Under the pieces are notes generated by a model that was not told where the DNA came from, searched no databases, and was given only the letters and a program-made list of their open reading frames with translations. The position numbers and the translations under genes are program-made. Positions 1-12,770 of a stretch of 64,000 nucleotides of DNA are shown here, in pieces. Source of the stretch: Brachycybe producta. Its lineage: Eukaryota > Arthropoda > Diplopoda > Playtdesmida > Andrognathidae. The stretch covers positions 310,001-374,000 of the forward strand of contig JAUPFP010000044.1 of NCBI GenBank assembly GCA_036925085.1, in the 5' to 3' direction. Every line of letters begins with the position of its first letter. The stretch's first letter is position 1.

Positions 1-919
1 TTTTAAAATAAACTATATATTTCAAATTTTAATTTTATTCTTTGCTATTTGTAAATTTTTCTTTTTTTGAAAAATTGCATTCCATTCCGATCCGAATGCT
101 ATTTAACCGGTGATTCTCTTTTATAGTACCTTCACGTCACTTTTAGCCTCCACCTCCAAACCCTTGGTGTCGTCTCAGTTAGAATCGCCCCAGCTGGAAC
201 ACACTTTTATTTGTTATGTATATCGTTTAGGATACATTTAGTAAAGAGTGGACTGAGGGAGGGGGGAGGCCGGTGCCCTTTACATATATGTAGGCAAGAT
301 CGGTATTGAAGATATTTTGTCACAAAAAAAACCCCTCTCTGATGGGGTAAAAAAAAAAGGACAAGAGACGGATTTGTCCAAAAAGAGTGTTTCGTATGTG
401 TGTGTTTTGAAAAGTTTTTCCAAATTTTTTTTTTGTGTTCAGTCTTCTTCTTTTGCCTCCTGAATTTCAATAGATGGGTGCTCTGTGTATAGAGGGTATA
501 ATATAAGAGTTTTTGAATTGAGATCTATTGTTGGTTCTTGTCTATATGGTTGTGAAGCAAGCAAAATGGGTATAACATCTTTTCAGTTGTGTTGGGGGCT
601 ATAATATGGGTCCATCCATATAATATAATGGAAAGAGAGAGAGAGGGACAAATTTCCACCTCACCTTCTTCCCCTTTTTATCCAGAAATATCCCCTTTTT
701 ATCCGGAAATTTCCCCCCCACCCCCTTGTAAAACTGTAACATTGAATTGGTCACCAATGGTAATATATAGAGAGGGGGGTCTAATATGGTGACACCACCT
801 GGCATATTAGGGTATATTATCATCACTATTGTTATTATCTTGGCAACAAACTATAAGTTACATTATTTCAACAACAAAATATCTCATTTTAATATATTTA
901 AACTAAATTAAGGATCATT
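1..919. other. No gene seen: AT-rich, short TCCCCTTTTTATCCGGAAAT direct repeats
   Basis: Contains a triple short direct repeat at about 672-717 (CCCCTTTTTATCC-GGAAAT). The neighbouring open frames are repeat translations. Nothing else is supported. Confidence 0.5.
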
Positions 920-1095
920 TTGGGCGCGAATTTTTATGTAATATCAAGCAAAATTGTTTCTGCAATTATGCTTTTTTCTTTTAATTATATTAGCTGGTTA
1001 GAGGCTAGATGTCTGGTTACTATCAGTTGTCATCTAGAAAGTTCTAGCCTCTTTATTTCACAATTTGCTTGATATTTTGCATAGAAATTCTAACC
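920..1095. mobile_element. TAGAGGCTAG fold-back element, short copy
   Basis: The left arm holds GAATTTTTATGTAATATCAAGCAAA. The centre is GGTTAGAGGCTAGATGTCTGG to TTCTAGCCTC. The right arm is TTTGCTTGATATTTTGCAT. It is diverged and shorter than the other copies. Confidence 0.7.
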
Positions 1096-1499
1096 CCCCC
1101 CTTAATGATCATTGTTATCATTACCAAGTGGCCCATACTATAATATAGTTTGTCCTAAAATTTACAATTTATAATAGATATTATGGGAAACTGAACGCAA
1201 CATAATTTTCATTAATAATATATTCAAAATTAATAAATTTTCTATATTTATTAAATTATTTTACATATTTTTATTAGATATTCTTTATTTAAATGTGTAT
1301 ATGTTTTTATGAGACACACTCTGTATAATAAACCATATGTCCCTTCTAAGGGTGTTGGAGGGTGAAAAACTCATTTTCATTAAAAAAAAAAAGATGTAAA
1401 GGCCTACAAAAGATTTATGCATATTTTTAATGAAAATAATATTAAATATAGGATGATATGGTTAACTAAACTATTAGTTTTATAGGAATTCATCTCTTA

Positions 1500-1673
1500 T
1501 GCCTTGTTTCCACTGGGGTGAAAACAAGAAATTTTTGAAAATTTCAACTGGTGAAAAGCTGAATAAACGTGACCTTTTGCCTATGTGATAGTGAATATAG
1601 GCGGGAGCCACGTTTCTTCTTTTTTTCAACAGTTGAAAATTTTTGAAATTTTCACTCCAGTGGAAACAAGGCA
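1500..1673. mobile_element. MITE with TGCCTTGTTTCCACTGG ends, TTA duplication
   Basis: 174 bp. TTA, TGCCTTGTTTCCACTGGGGTGAAAA ... TTTTCACTCCAGTGGAAACAAGGCA, TTA. The inner arms are TTTTTGAAAATTTCAACTG and CAGTTGAAAATTTTTGAAA. The 3-bp duplication fits Harbinger-type MITEs. Confidence 0.82.
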
Positions 1674-3646
1674 TTAAGTTAAATCTTGTAACCATTTTTT
1701 TTAATAAAAAAATAGTTAGGCGTATACGGTTTTCATGTGTTTTAGTTATTGAAAATCGAATTAAATTTCAATTTTAATTATTATTTATTCAATTCAATTT
1801 TAGTTTTATATATAAAATACAAAATTACTTGATGTCTAGACTAAATTAATATACAATTTCAATATTAAATTAATTTCCTGTAATTGTTAGAATTAATGTT
1901 AATTAACTTTGTAGAAGAAAAAACAATGTGTAGGAAATTTGTACAGGGTGTTCTCAGAACGTTATTTAGAAGTATTACAATTATTTTGTTATAATATTTT
2001 TATAGGCTTTTATTGGTACATTCATATGGAACTTTAAAAAGTGCACAGAAAAATAATAACACCTTTATTTATAAGCTTATTAAGAATAAATTAACCTGAA
2101 CTAAATTGGACCTTAATTATTAAGGTCAAAATTTTGCACAAAATGCACAAAATTGCATAACTACGGTTCCAACCATCTCCTTTGAGTATACACTGTGATA
2201 AAAACAATATGAAAACTTCAAATAAAAAATGCCTAAATCTCAAAAATTGAAAAATTTGTTTAAATTTGCATCTTTATCAGGAAAAAACAAAAAACAAATT
2301 CTACAAATCGTTTTAATTTTGCATTAATAAAAATTTAGGATTGTGTCAATTTTTTTTTCTGATAAAAAAGGGGAAAATAAGAAAATAATACAAAAACCCT
2401 TTGTTTAAATTGGTAGTTGTTTAAGTTGACAAAATGAATTGCAAAAGGACCTATAATCTTAAATTTTTCATTAATTTCTATGACGTTATACAAACGTCTT
2501 TTAAGGGCGACGCAAAAGGCTTCAGAGTTAGAATCTATATTCATTACTAGTAACATATTTCTTTATTTTCATAAAATTAAACAATTTCCAAGCATACATT
2601 TGCATTACATTTGTTTCAGTTCATTATTTTATTTGTATAAGCTCATATATAAAACGCGTAACTTCTAAAAACAATTTGCATATTTGTGAATTTTTATTTG
2701 CATATAAACTTTTTGACTTTATTAATTATAATAGGCCTAATGAATTATTAAAACTTGATATAGACTATTAATATATATAGGTCCTTATCATTGCCGTTAT
2801 TATTATGAAAGGCTTAACATAAAGACCTATCATTACACCTAAGGCCCTTATAAATAAACGCCCATTTCATGGGGCACCAAAAGTTGCATGAAATCAAAGT
2901 CTGAGTCTACATTTTATGCTTAATTCAATGGGTGTTTTATGTTTATAAATTCAAGAGAAATTTTCACCATACATTAAAATGTGACTTTGTTTGAAATATA
3001 TATTGGAGGTGGGGGGGGGGGGGTTCTCCATATATAAATATATTCTCATATATCAGCAATGTATAATAAAAAAAAAAGAAGAAGAGAGAAGAATTCTTTT
3101 ATTATAATTTTTTTATATCATTTTGTGGTCTTTTTCTTCTCTGTATATACAAATTTGAAAGAGAAGAAATAGAATTTTTGTGATATATTATGTTAGATAT
3201 GGGTGACCGTCATCTCCGCCCATGTCCGCAACTTTAACCCTCCTTCCCTCCGCCTCTTTTACCGCCTTCTCGGACGCCCATCAACGGGCACGACTTTGAA
3301 GACGCGTTGGCGCGGAACAAACCGGGTGAAGTACCGCTTCCTTCCGCCTGTTACACACGTATAAAGAAGGCCCTATACTTTTTTTTTTGTCTGTGTGACT
3401 CCCATCGTTTCGGAGGGGGTTTTTTTTTAGCCTCGAACGATGGAGGAGGAGGGATAAGGAGGATTGTTTGAACTTTGGGGTATTCATTTATAGGAGAAAA
3501 AGGTGTTATAGTTGGGGAGGACGAGGAGTGGGTAACTCGGTTAGACCGGGGCGGGGGGGGGGATAATCTCTTAACCACCATATAATACGTATTTACGGAG
3601 TGTCTAAAAAAAAAAGACTGGTGGGATTTATAAAGTAAATTTACTA

Positions 3647-3780
3647 CAGTGGAAACCCATTTAACACGAAATGAAAGAAATCGGAAGATATTTTTTCGTG
3701 TTAAAAGAAGGAATTTTAATGCTATTCTAATAAGGAACCGAATTATTCCAGATTTCTGTGTGTTAAACGGGTTTCATTGC
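3647..3780. mobile_element. CAGTGGAAACCCGTTTAACACGAAA element
   Basis: CAGTGGAAACCCATTTAACACGAAATGAAAG on the left pairs with GTGTGTTAAACGGGTTTCATTGC on the right. Internal TTTTTTCGTGTTAAAAGAAGG and AAGGAACCGAATTATTCC words recur at 34258-34385 and 61530-62950. Confidence 0.65.
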
Positions 3781-4204
3781 ACCACCTTATAACCAAATTT
3801 AGAAACAGTTTTATAACATCTATCATATAAAATCTATTAAATTCTATCAATTCTGTAAACAATAGAGAAAAGTTCCAGAAAATTCGTAAAAGTAAAAGAA
3901 AAAAAAACGTAAAAAAGGCCGCGTTTTTATTAAAAAAAAAACTGTAGGTAAAACTCGGGTTTTCTTTGCATATTATATAGTTGACCCATTATGGCGTCTA
4001 AACAATGCATATTAGTGTTAGACGCCATGTATGTACACCTAATGGCTTTAAAATCGTACCTCCTTCTACATGTATCCACTATGATGTATGTATAAATGTC
4101 TAATATGTATATTCCCTGCTATAGCAACAGTGTACAACTTTTTGCTTGAGTCGTGCAAGTTGCACGACGGGTTTACTTATTCTGTCTTTCAGGAGCAAAA
4201 TTAA

Positions 4205-4590
4205 GAGAAACTAGAAAATGTTTTCCCCCTCGATGGTATCTCTACCTTGCAGTGGTGGGGGGCTTGCATACTCTGACGACCTCGAGAGCTATACTGGCGG
4301 TATCATAGCTACCAGAAGGGCCACCCAAGCCGGGCAGGTCTTCGTGAGGTAGGAGTTAGACTAAGAGAGATACCTAGGAGAAGGTAACTCCGATACAAAT
4401 CCCCGGTAGAGGGCAGCAGCTCTATCAGTACTAGTAGAATGCATAATTCAACTGATGAAGGATTGGTTTTAAACCAGATGAATACAAGTGAGATCACAAT
4501 GATTAGAGGGTTGTATTCCTGCAATGAAGAAGGCAAGAGGAAACCACTGCAACCAGTCCAAGGACTGAATGACAAGAAAAAGAAGAAAAT
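4205..4590 (+). mobile_element. Possible non-LTR retrotransposon 5' or SINE-like fragment
   Basis: An island of non-AT-rich, non-repetitive sequence: GATGGTATCTCTACCTTGCAGTGG, CTGACGACCTCGAGAGC, GGCGGTATCATAGCTACCAG, GGGCCACCCAAGCCGGGCAGG, GGGCAGCAGCTCTATCAG, ending in an A-rich GACAAGAAAAAGAAGAAAATG. It resembles, by memory only, leader regions of invertebrate retroposons. Short open frames on both strands have no recognisable product. Confidence 0.35.
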
Positions 4591-5394
4591 GTTTTACAAA
4601 CTAGAAGGAAAATTTAAAAGTGTTATTAGAAACTAGAAAAAATATACATATCATCGGATAAGAAGTGATACCACGTAATTAACAGAATATAAATTTTACA
4701 AGTGGAACAAAAAACGTTATAAAGCAAATTTAAGGTTTTGTTACGCAATGTTTTGTTAATAAAATTATTTGGACTTTTTTTTAGGCATAATTCATATAAG
4801 TATGTTACCATACACGACATCACAAACATTTTTTTCTTTCTAAACATTTGCAAAATCACATTAAATGGATTTGAACGCCCTCTACCAGTCACTATTTATT
4901 AAAATAAATTTTTGTTTATTTTGCGACATTTTCTGACCAAATGCACTTCTTTTTTATGATTTTTTTATGTCAAAACCTCAAAAGCACACAAAAATGTCAG
5001 TTATACATGGTATCACTTCTTAACAAACGATATCTAACATGAAAATACCCTTGTTTGCGGTCGTAAAAGCGTCGACCGATCCTGGTCGGTTAGGACCCGG
5101 AAGGGTGGTCGGCAACCCCTGACCACTTCGGGCCAACCGTGGTCAAAAGTGGTCACGGTGGCCATATGTTGAGAACAGTAAAAAAAGTTACGTTCCCGGG
5201 GAGTAAACCCCTGTCAAAACTATGACTTAAGTGATTCAGTTACCCGTCTAGTTTCTAAAACCCTTTCAAATAGATTCTATCTCTTAATTTTGCTATTGAA
5301 AGGCAGAATATAAGAAGAATTCGAAAGACATTAACACTTTAAAACCATCTCAAGGGGATTTTAATGTTGAAAATTTTAAAAATAAACTTTTATG

Positions 5395-5525
5395 CCGAAT
5401 TAATCAAACGCCAAACTGATTAACCGCCAAATTTTTGGCTTTTATTCAGTTTGGCAGCGTTTGTTCCAATTGGTGCTTGATCAATTTAGCACTTAATGAA
5501 TATGGGGCTTATTCAGCGCCACCTT
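5395..5525. mobile_element. Short copy of the CCAAACTGAATAAGCG fold-back
   Basis: GCCGAATTAATCAAACGCCAAACTGATTAACCGCCAAATTTTTGG turns into TTTTATTCAGTTTGGCAGCG and ends GGCTTATTCAGCGCCACC. Confidence 0.65.
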
Positions 5526-6200
5526 ATGTTTGTTTGATATTTTTGGACACATTTTTGAATATATGATGAATATTTCATTCTTGACTCCGCACTTTTTTTT
5601 TATTCCTGGTTCCTCTTGTTAAAATTTTACCAGTAAACCCCATTTATCTACACACACATATATATAGTGAGAAAGTGAGTGGTTATAATTCCATTTCCTC
5701 CCTAACACTTGAAAGGTATTTCAGAAAACCTGATGAAGAGGAAATTTTGAAACACACATCAACGCGGTCTCATACATCAAGAAGAAGGGGGCCCTTGAGA
5801 TTTTTAGTGACCATTGCATTAAGTAATTCATGCGGAAGTGACGTGAATCAATGTGAAATAAACGAAAAATGCCGCATAGATTATATCCTCAGAAAGAGAG
5901 AGAAAAAAAAAGATTCACGGTTGCACGATAGACGACAATACTTTTAATGGTTCTTGACACTGAAGGTGTTTTTTTTTTTGGCTTATATGGTGGGTCACAA
6001 TATATAGGGCCTCTATAGACACCTATGGATGTGTCGTATTCTATTATCATCAATAATGGCAACAGCTGCCTGCCTGCCTTCAAAGGATTAGGGAATTTTA
6101 AGGTGCAGGAATCGCGGTTTTGAATTTTGAGTTGACGTGGAAGATAAAATTTTATTGAATCATCCTGTACAAAACCATACAAAATCAAGAGAAATTTCAA

Positions 6201-6745
6201 TGTGTTTTAAAAACTAGAAGGGTAGCACAATCACTTAATGGTATTTTCATGTTTATATCTTTCAAAATAAGCTTTTTTATGTTAGTTTGAAACGACACAA
6301 CTTTAATCAGACGATATTTTTTTTTAAATTTTTGTCTGTAAAAAGTTTATTTTGAAAGATATCAACATTAAAATACTCTTAAAGTGATTAAGCTACTCTT
6401 CTAGTTTCTAAAGCACTTTCTAGTTTTTCTTAAAGTTGTTTTAAAGTGTAAACGCCTCTCGAACTATTGATTATTCTGTCTTCGAGGAACAAAATCAAAC
6501 GAAATCTAAATGTGTTTTAGAAACTAGAAGGGTGCTTTCAAGTTTAAAAACTTTCAAAATAAGCTTTTTATGTCAGTTTGAAAATTAACCCAACTTTAGC
6601 CGACGATATTTTTTTAATTTTTGTCTTAAAAAATATCAACATTAAAATAGGCCAACTATGAAGTGATTGAGCTAACCGTTCTAGTTTCTAAAACACTTTC
6701 TAGTTTGTTTTTTTTAAATTATGCTCTTCTGAAAGACAGAAAAAT
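6201..6745. mobile_element. Two tandem TTTAGAAACTAGAAGGG fold-back elements
   Basis: Each unit runs from GTGTTTTARAAACTAGAAGGG through TTTCAAAATAAGCTTTTTATG to a complementary arm ending CTTCTAGTTTCTAAARCACTTTCTAG (about 6201-6430 and 6510-6715). The spacer carries ACGCCTCTCGAAC...TTATTCTGTCTTCGAGGAAC, part of the longer outer arm seen in other copies. Confidence 0.75.
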
Positions 6746-7225
6746 CAGCTGTTCATAAACTCATCTTAAGATAAAAAAACCATATTTTACAAATTGTTAA
6801 AACAAGAATTGCCAAATATCATCTAATGTTTTCGGCGACTCCAAGAATGACCATTTAAAATAATAAATAGGAAGAGGACACCCACCAAGCACCATTACAT
6901 TAATGTTGATGTGTTTTTTTTTTTCTACTCTCCAACACACCCTCCTCCCTATACCTCCCTCCTTTTAAATTTCTCTTCCCATAGAGGGTTAGAAGTAATT
7001 TTTATTTTAAATTTTGTGCCATTTGATATCTTTTTATGTCATTGGATTCTTCTAGTTTTTATCTGTTGCAATGTATTCTTTAGAAAATTGTCAGCATGAA
7101 TTTGATCATCTTTCTCTACATTAGATCTATATATTGAATAGAGAGGGGTCCTTATTTGCACAGTAGTAGGTCTCTCTTAATATTTGGGACACTCTCGCCC
7201 ATTATTCATGGAAAATAGGCTTTCT

Positions 7226-7229
7226 TTTA

Positions 7230-7268
<39 letters not shown>
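7226..7268. repeat. (ATT)n microsatellite
   Basis: About 14 ATT units. Other triplet tracts: GAT at 16843-16874, TCC at 19856-19880, AAT at 54345-54372, TCC at 38460-38483 and GGA at 56840-56861. Confidence 0.95.
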
Positions 7269-7269
<1 letters not shown>

Positions 7270-8887
7270 ATATAGCAACTGGTTTCTTCTTTAAATAATA
7301 ATCGGGGAAAAAAGACAATTTTGTTTCAATCAGCTGCTTCTTTTTATTTAAATGTGTAATACAGTAGTTGCCATGTCATTATGACTTTCAAATGTTTTTC
7401 ATTTACTCTTTTCGTATGTTCGCTTTCTGCCTTTAGGAGGGCTCCATAGAAAAAAAAAATACTTGTGTAAATGCAAGGTAGATGGCGCCATGCAACCTCC
7501 ATAGAGGTGGCAAACTACACTCGTCGCCAATTAGTTGAAATAGAATGCACCCTTTTAGCTAATAAAAGCGCGTCCAAAACAACCTTAATTATCAGCACGT
7601 GGACAAACATATCCAGATCACAATATAAGTGAAGAGAGAGAGAGAGAGAGAGAGAGCACGTGTAGAGAAATAGCGATGACGCAATTAAAAAGTTTGTCAC
7701 GTGCAGAAAAAAAAAAGGTGAGTCAAGAGTTGACGAGTGTCTGCAGTACATTTCTATGGGAGAGGGCTAGTGGCGCCATCTAACGCTATACAGGAAAATA
7801 AATGATTTACTTGCATTTTTAAGATTTATTAGACGAAAAAAATTGGAATGCAAAATTAAAAAAAAGTACATTTTTCTTTTCAAGAAAATAAATTATTCCA
7901 GATGGAGCTCTTTTTCTAATATTATTCCCTTTTGTTGTGATTCAAATTAACTTTTGCAATGCATGAGTCATATTTTTGTGAGCACAAAGTTATAGTTACA
8001 AACAAATGATAGTCTCTTCTTGTTCTGTTGTGACACTCAGAAAGAAAAAAAAATATCTCATTTTTTTGTGAAGAAATCTATTTTTACTCAATTTTTTTTT
8101 GCATGTTATAATAATAATAATAATCATATTTTACTCCTATATGGCGGCTTCTCTTTTTAAGAAAAAACCTTATTGCTCAAATCTCAAAGACTTTGATTCA
8201 TAACATGACAGTATAACTCATCATCATCATCATAATGCATAATTTGCATGAAAAAAAAAGAAACCCTTTCTATATGGGATGAGAATCATCATCATAATCA
8301 TCATGAAAAAAAAACAGAAAATTGAAATGGACTTTTATCATTATTATGATTATAACTTCTATGGGCATTTTTTGAGGACAATACAGCCATTATACTGTAT
8401 ATATATATAAGCGTGCATGGGTGGAGGTGGTATAAGGGGGTGTCACCAAAATGTCTCCAAAAAAAAAAGACTCCCCAGTTAGTTTGCTTGCATATACATC
8501 CGCAAGAAGGCGCACGCGTAGCTTTTTTTTGTCTTCATTTCTAAAAATGTCGCAGGTTTTCACTTAATGAATCTTTTTTTTTTTTCACATGTCAAACATC
8601 GATGACAAACGGGACATGTTCCCAAGCTTGCAACTGTCTCCACTCCGCCCCCCATATTCTCTCTCAACTTTTTTTTTTTTTTTGGAAAAGGCTTTTTGAG
8701 AAAAAGCCGAAAAATGTTTCTAAAATATTCAAACCACACATGATGCATACATTTATATATAGAGAGATAGATGACATGATTTATCAGTTTTTAATTATCC
8801 CTCAAAACTCATTTTTAGAAGGACAAAAGAGAATTTTTTTTGTTGTTGTTGTTGAAAAAGTGTGCAACATGTGAATTTGCGACTTTT

Positions 8888-9114
8888 GTATATATATGTT
8901 ACTGTCAATCTGCGGAATCAGTCAATCTGCGGAATCAGTCAATCTGCAGATTGCCTAGGCAATTAGCAAAACAACCAATCTGCAAATGAATCAATGAATT
9001 CAATACATTATAAGTATTGAATTTTGAAGATTCGCTAGCAGTTTGGTTGTTTTGCGGATTATCTAGGCAATCTGCAGATTGATTGATTCCGCAAATTGAC
9101 AGTAACATATATAC
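8888..9114. mobile_element. 227-bp hairpin element, GTATATATGTTACTGTCAATCTGCGGAATC ends
   Basis: The left end has three near-direct 17-bp repeats (AATCTGCGGAATCAGTC twice, then AATCTGCAGATTGCC). The right end is GGCAATCTGCAGATTGATTG then ATTCCGCAAATTGACAGTAACATATATAC. The inner arms are CAAAACAACCAATCTGCAAATG and AGTTTGGTTGTTTTGCGGATT. Confidence 0.8.
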
Positions 9115-9894
9115 TGTACAATATGAAAAAAATGTGGTATATTGAGGGTAATAATCCCCCTTTCCCATCTTCCATCCCCCCTCCGCCAAACATATGCTTA
9201 AGCAACAATATAATGTCCTTTCATATTCATTATCTCTTCTCTAAATCATGAAAAATCAAGCTGAGAATCTTTGTTAGTAAAAATTGGAGATTGTCAAAAA
9301 AAATATATATAATGGGATCAGTTTTGAGAGAGAAAATGGGGTGAAATAATACATTTTGGGGGATGAAGAGGAGATTATAGCATGTATATATTATTGTGTC
9401 TCATCAGATGATCAATAGATGGCAGCACTGGAGATGTTTCCTATATTTAGGTTGTTAGACATATATTGCAATAGAAATGAAATACATATACATATGTAAA
9501 TCAAATATGTATTTGCAGTAAGAAAACAGTAAATATTCATTCTCCACCCTTTTGTTTGTAGTTTCTTTGATTTCAAAATATATTAAGCAATATTACATAT
9601 TTTTTTTGGTTTGACAAGAAATATATTAGAAAAACATCAGTTTTATTTGATTTTAAATCAATTTTTCATTTAAATATTTGTATGGATTGCAACCAATTTT
9701 ATAAATATGTGAAATTAGCAGGAAGTTATTTAAATGCATTCATTTAATTTTACTTATTTTTTATATTTTTATTTTCTATAAATTATATTTAATGTTTTTA
9801 TTTATTTTAATATTAATTTTTTTGAAAACAATGGGCAAATATAATTTCACAATTTTTTTGAAATAGTCATAAAAGGTTTTTTTTTTTAAAGATA

Positions 9895-10210
9895 AAAGTG
9901 TAAACGCACCTCAAAATCTGGTTATTCTCTGTCTTTCAGAAGCAAAATTCTTTAAAAAAAAACTTTGAAAGTGTTTTAGAAACTAGAAAGGTAGCTCAAT
10001 CACTTAAGAGTATATTTTTCATGTTGATTTATTTTAAAATAAGCTTTTCATAAATATAAGATGACACAAATTTCAGCAGAGGATATTTTTTTTTAATTCT
10101 TGCCTATATAAAAAAAAAAGTTTATTTTGATGAAAGACGTCAAAAAATGAAAATTAAATTAAAACGATTCATTTGCTGCTCTTCTAGTTTTTAACACTTT
10201 CAATTTACTC
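9895..10210. mobile_element. TTTAGAAACTAGAAG fold-back element
   Basis: The outer arm is GTGTAAACGCACCTCAAAATCTGG with TTCTCTGTCTTTCAGAAGC, then GTGTTTTAGAAACTAGAAAGGTAGCTCAATCACTTAAG. The right arm has CTGCTCTTCTAGTTTTTAACACTTTC. Confidence 0.7.
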
Positions 10211-11148
10211 AAAGTATTTTGTTGTTTTAGTTGGTTAAAATATTTTGTAATGGAATATTTTTCATATACAAACAACTCCATTAATTTATATCAAAATTAA
10301 AAATATTAAAATATGTAAAATTCTCGACAATTTTCAGTTCAGACAAATATATTTTTTTTATTATTGAATTTACATTAAAATTGTTTTAATTAAATTTCAA
10401 CGTCACACACAGCCTAGAAGATCCGACCGACGACTACATGCATATTTGTTTTCTTCCATAGATTAACATGGAAGACATAGGTTCACTAATTAAATTATAA
10501 CTTTAATTAAGTATACAATTAAGAAATAATTCAAACTGCATTAAAAACTAGAAGGGTTGAGGATTGATATGAGGGCAAATAAATTTTAGATTAATTTTTA
10601 AATTTAATATTATACATAGTTTTTATGTGTTTATCTTTTTTTCTAACTTAATAAATAAATATAAATTAAATAATTTATATTTATAAATATCTAAAGAAAG
10701 AAAACACATGTGTGCCACATCATTCTCACTTCGTTTGGCCCGCGGTTGTAATGTATTATCATGAAGAGAAAAAAAAGAATTTCTTAGTTGAGAAAAACAA
10801 AAGTTAAGAAAATTATTTATTCTTGAATACATTATTTTTCTTATAATTTCTGATGAAAAGAAACCTCCAACTGTGATTTTAAACAGGCGTTGATGCCAAA
10901 GGTCCTTAAAAAATTTCTATAAGGGATAACACCCACACTAAATTTAACCCCTCTTCCACCCCACCCTGACCCCCCCCCCCCTTTGTTTCTTTTTGGTGGT
11001 CCATTAAGTTTTAAGACAGAAACAAGTTTTTAAGTGAAAAACGTGAGATGCTCATCAAATTTATCTTTACATTTTTAAATAAATGTTTAGATTTTGATGA
11101 CAAGTCTCATTTCAAATTTTCAATCATGAAAAATATATTGTGTTTTAA

Positions 11149-11698
11149 AGGTGGCTGAATAGATATTTATTTTATTTTTGTCTCTCCTCGGATGGCGCCA
11201 CTTGTTAGCTACATAGATGTTTTTTTTTTTGGAAAAATTTGGACGCAAAAAAGTCAAGTTTTTAAAAAAAAACATTACAAAAAAATTGAAATTGTTTTCA
11301 AAACTAGAATGGTAAAAGATTATGTTAAAAGTTGTTTCATGGCAATCAATATCTTAAAAAATAAACATTTTATAGTTCAGTTTGACCCGTTTTGGTTTTT
11401 TTTTTCCATTGACATTTCATGAAAAACTTAATTTTTACCTTTTTCAAACTGTCATAAAAAGTTTATTTTGAAAGATTTTCATCATAAAAAAACTTTTAAC
11501 GTTATTACCAACTAGTCTAGTTTTTAAAACACTTCGAATTTTTTTTTTTTTCGTAATGTTTCTTCTGAAAAACGTTCGCTTGAAAAATATAAATTTTCTC
11601 ATAACTGCGGGTTGGAGGGAATGATATAACAACTGCAATGGCGTCATCTGGGGGGGGGGGGGGGAACAAAAACAAAATAAATATCTATTCAGCCACCT
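11149..11698. mobile_element. 550-bp inverted-repeat element with AGGTGGCT ends and TAA flanks
   Basis: Ends AGGTGGCTGAATAGATATTTATTTT and AAATAAATATCTATTCAGCCACCT, flush with TAA on both sides (11146-11148 and 11699-11701). Next inward come GGATGGCGCCACT and GCAATGGCGTCATC. The interior arms are the AAACTAGAATGGTAAAAGATTATG...CTAGTCTAGTTTTTAAAAC fold-back. A 3-bp TAA duplication fits PIF/Harbinger-type MITEs. Related sequence lies at 52115-52490 and 46600-47300. Confidence 0.75.
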
Positions 11699-12477
11699 TA
11701 ACCCCCAAAGTTCTGCCCTAATATTTTTTTTTGTTCTCTCTTTCTACCTTACCCTCACCCCTTGAGATCGATAAGAGAAGCCGACAAATGAAATTTTGGT
11801 CATCTGTTTTCTAGAATAGAGTAAAAGACAATTAATTTCAAGACAATGATTAATAAATATGTTTTGTCTTAATAGGATGTTTTGTTGTGGTCGTTGGTGG
11901 CAATTTTGACTATTATGCAAATTTCTCTCAGAAAGGGAGGGAGAGAGAGAGAGGGTGCGGTGTTTGTTGAGAGTTGAGAAAAAAAACTCTCAGCAAGTAA
12001 ATTAGCAACACAGTTGATTAATTCAAGCCATTCCTAATCAACATAATCTAGAATTGAGTGCACTAGGGTCAAACAGTCCGCCTGAAAAGTCACTTTGTCA
12101 CTGTCCAAAAAAGCTCCTGTATAACTCAATTTACTCTCATAGTTTTTTTTTTGCTTTTCTTTTTAAAATGAATTTTCTCCTAAACGAGAGTTCAAATTAA
12201 CTTCCATATAATGTGTGTATATAGAGAAAAGGAGGGAGGGGGTAAGGGGTTATATATTATGTGTTCTTTTATTTTGGATTTTGACGAGGGTACCTTTCCC
12301 CCCCCCCCCCCCCTTCTTGTCTTGTTTCCATTTTAACCAATTCCATCTCGAACTGATGATAAAGAGAGGATAGGAGGTGGAGGCTAGCTATTTGTCGGGC
12401 CTCTCTGAACGAGCTAACTAGTTTTTTTTTAAATATAGCTAGCCACAGTTGTAGCGAATTAAAGGCCAGACAAGAAA

Positions 12478-12751
12478 TTTGCTTTCTGCAGCTTTAAAGC
12501 TTACTGCTGATTTCTTTAGCAGCAAAATTTGAAGCAACAAAGTCAATAATGCATATTTGTGTCATATAGTGATGCTTAGCTGTCATGTCACTGCTGCAAA
12601 TATCAAATCAAATGGAAGCTTAAAAAAGCTTGCAGCAAGCAGTTCGCTTTAGAAATGCATTAAAAATTTAAAATGCAATGATCGCAGTAACATGAAAAGC
12701 ACTGCAAAAAGTAATGCAAAGCTTTTGGCTTTAAAACTGTAGAAAGCAAAT
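12478..12751. mobile_element. Fold-back element with TTTGCTTTCTGCAG ends
   Basis: TTTGCTTTCTGCAGCTTTAAAGC at the left pairs with GCTTTAAAACTGTAGAAAGCAAA at the right. Inside, GCAGCAAAATTTG, AAGCTTAAAAAAGCTTGCAGCAAGC and AAAAGCACTGCAAAAAG repeat the same words. About 274 bp. Confidence 0.75.
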
Positions 12752-12770
12752 AATGTAATCTGGGTTGAAA

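Larger units (their letters stand above)
1096..4204. other. No gene seen: AT-rich spacer with a small CpG-rich patch
   Basis: Apart from the MITEs at 1500 and 3647 this is AT-rich. A patch at 3200-3360 is unusually rich in CG dinucleotides (CGTCATCTCCGCCCATGTCCG, ACGCGTTGGCGCGGAAC) and has pyrimidine-rich strand bias. No homologous product is recognisable in its open frames. G runs lie at 3011-3024 and 3551-3559. Confidence 0.5.
4591..8887. other. No gene seen: repeat fragments and microsatellites
   Basis: 5060-5165 is a GC-rich patch of short GGTCG/GTGGTC repeats (GACCGATCCTGGTCGG, AAAGTGGTCACGGTGG). 5250-5345 is a lone arm of the AAACTAGAAG family. The open frame at 5675-5947 has no recognisable domain. 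7470-7790 carries GATGGCGCC words at both sides (GGTAGATGGCGCCATG and AGTGGCGCCATCTAAC), perhaps a decayed MITE. Confidence 0.5.
9115..12477. other. No gene seen apart from fold-back elements
   Basis: Outside 9895-10210 and 11149-11698 the sequence is AT-rich with C runs at 10970-10981 and 12299-12313. At 12383-12445 there is a weak CTAGCTATTTG...AAATATAGCTAG inverted repeat. Confidence 0.5.

Noticed and set aside
3281-3581. CpG-rich open frames as a gene
   Set aside because: Two frames are open, residues are low-complexity Pro/Ser/Lys, and there is no recognisable motif.
5675-5947. 90-codon plus-strand open frame
   Set aside because: No recognisable domain, ends in low-complexity AGAGAG/AAAA sequence, and no splice or composition support.
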